The position numbers were made by a program, and so were the translations under genes. Shown here piece by piece: positions 32,643-32,740 of a stretch of DNA of 32,740 nt. The stretch is from Lachnospiraceae bacterium. GTDB lineage: Bacteria > Bacillota > Clostridia > Lachnospirales > Lachnospiraceae. The notes beneath the pieces are model-generated. The model saw only the letters and a program-made list of their open reading frames with translations, searched no databases and had not been told where the DNA came from. Where the stretch lies: contig VSOB01000038.1 of assembly GCA_009774625.1 (NCBI GenBank), forward strand, positions 1 through 32,740. The letters run 5' to 3'. Each line of letters starts with the position of its first letter. Position 1 is the stretch's first letter.

Positions 32643-32740
32643 GATGGAGTTGCGTCAGAAAAGACCGACAGAACCTTGACAAATAAACAGCAATGCGACC
32701 CTGAAGATTCTAAGGAAGAAAGAAAGAAGATTCAGAGAAC

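Noticed and set aside
32676..32681. A third TTGACA near the window end
   Set aside because: No -10-like sequence lies 16-18 bases downstream.

Overview
The window looks like the chromosome of a motile anaerobic Firmicute of the class Clostridia, most likely Lachnospiraceae. The pointers are strong AGGAGG-type ribosome binding sites, sigma-A promoters with 17-base spacers, a sigma-D flagellin promoter, a two-subunit iron-sulfur fumarase, an agr-type LytTR/GHKL two-component pair, and an XylB kinase / DUF4867 / fucose-isomerase-family trio. The genus assignment is inference from gene content. I see no phage, insertion sequence or CRISPR array.

Layout. Bases 55-1077 carry trmB (tRNA m7G46 methyltransferase) and a thioredoxin, followed by a strong hairpin terminator. 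Bases 1149-10505 hold a ten-gene Mrp/Mbh-type cation-proton antiporter operon: mrpE, mrpF, mrpG, a DUF4040/MbhD-like gene, an MbhE-MrpB fusion, mrpC, and four consecutive NuoL/M/N-type antiporter subunits. No hydrogenase or other redox subunit is present. A bidirectional terminator separates this from two leftward genes, a soluble PocR-chemoreceptor hybrid and a LacI-type repressor. Divergent from lacI is a sugar operon: an XylB-type kinase, DUF4867 and a fucose/arabinose-isomerase-family protein. The shared intergenic region holds two facing promoters and two operator-like palindromes.

Bases 16548-20757 are a flagellar surface locus: a sigma-D promoter, a leader with CsrA-like sites, flagellin, a structured RNA-like element directly after the flagellin stop codon, a terminator, and a large glycosyltransferase. 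An MBOAT O-acyltransferase and an AlgX/AlgJ-like SGNH protein follow (20838-23356), a typical pair for acylating extracytoplasmic glycans.

Bases 23383-24504 hold tRNA-Pro(CGG), a gamma-carbonic anhydrase and a bacteriohemerythrin. Bases 24657-28761 hold a GH43 beta-xylosidase, a LytTR response regulator, a GHKL sensor kinase, a pair of direct repeats that may be the LytTR target, and a small lipoprotein. Bases 28857-32139 hold a glyoxalase, hflX and both fumarase subunits. The window ends with a tRNA-Ser(GCU) unit under a consensus promoter and then tandem sigma-A promoters that probably drive an rRNA operon beyond the edge.

The two items I would look at first are the four-antiporter Mrp-like operon and the pseudoknot-capable RNA element between the flagellin stop codon and its terminator.
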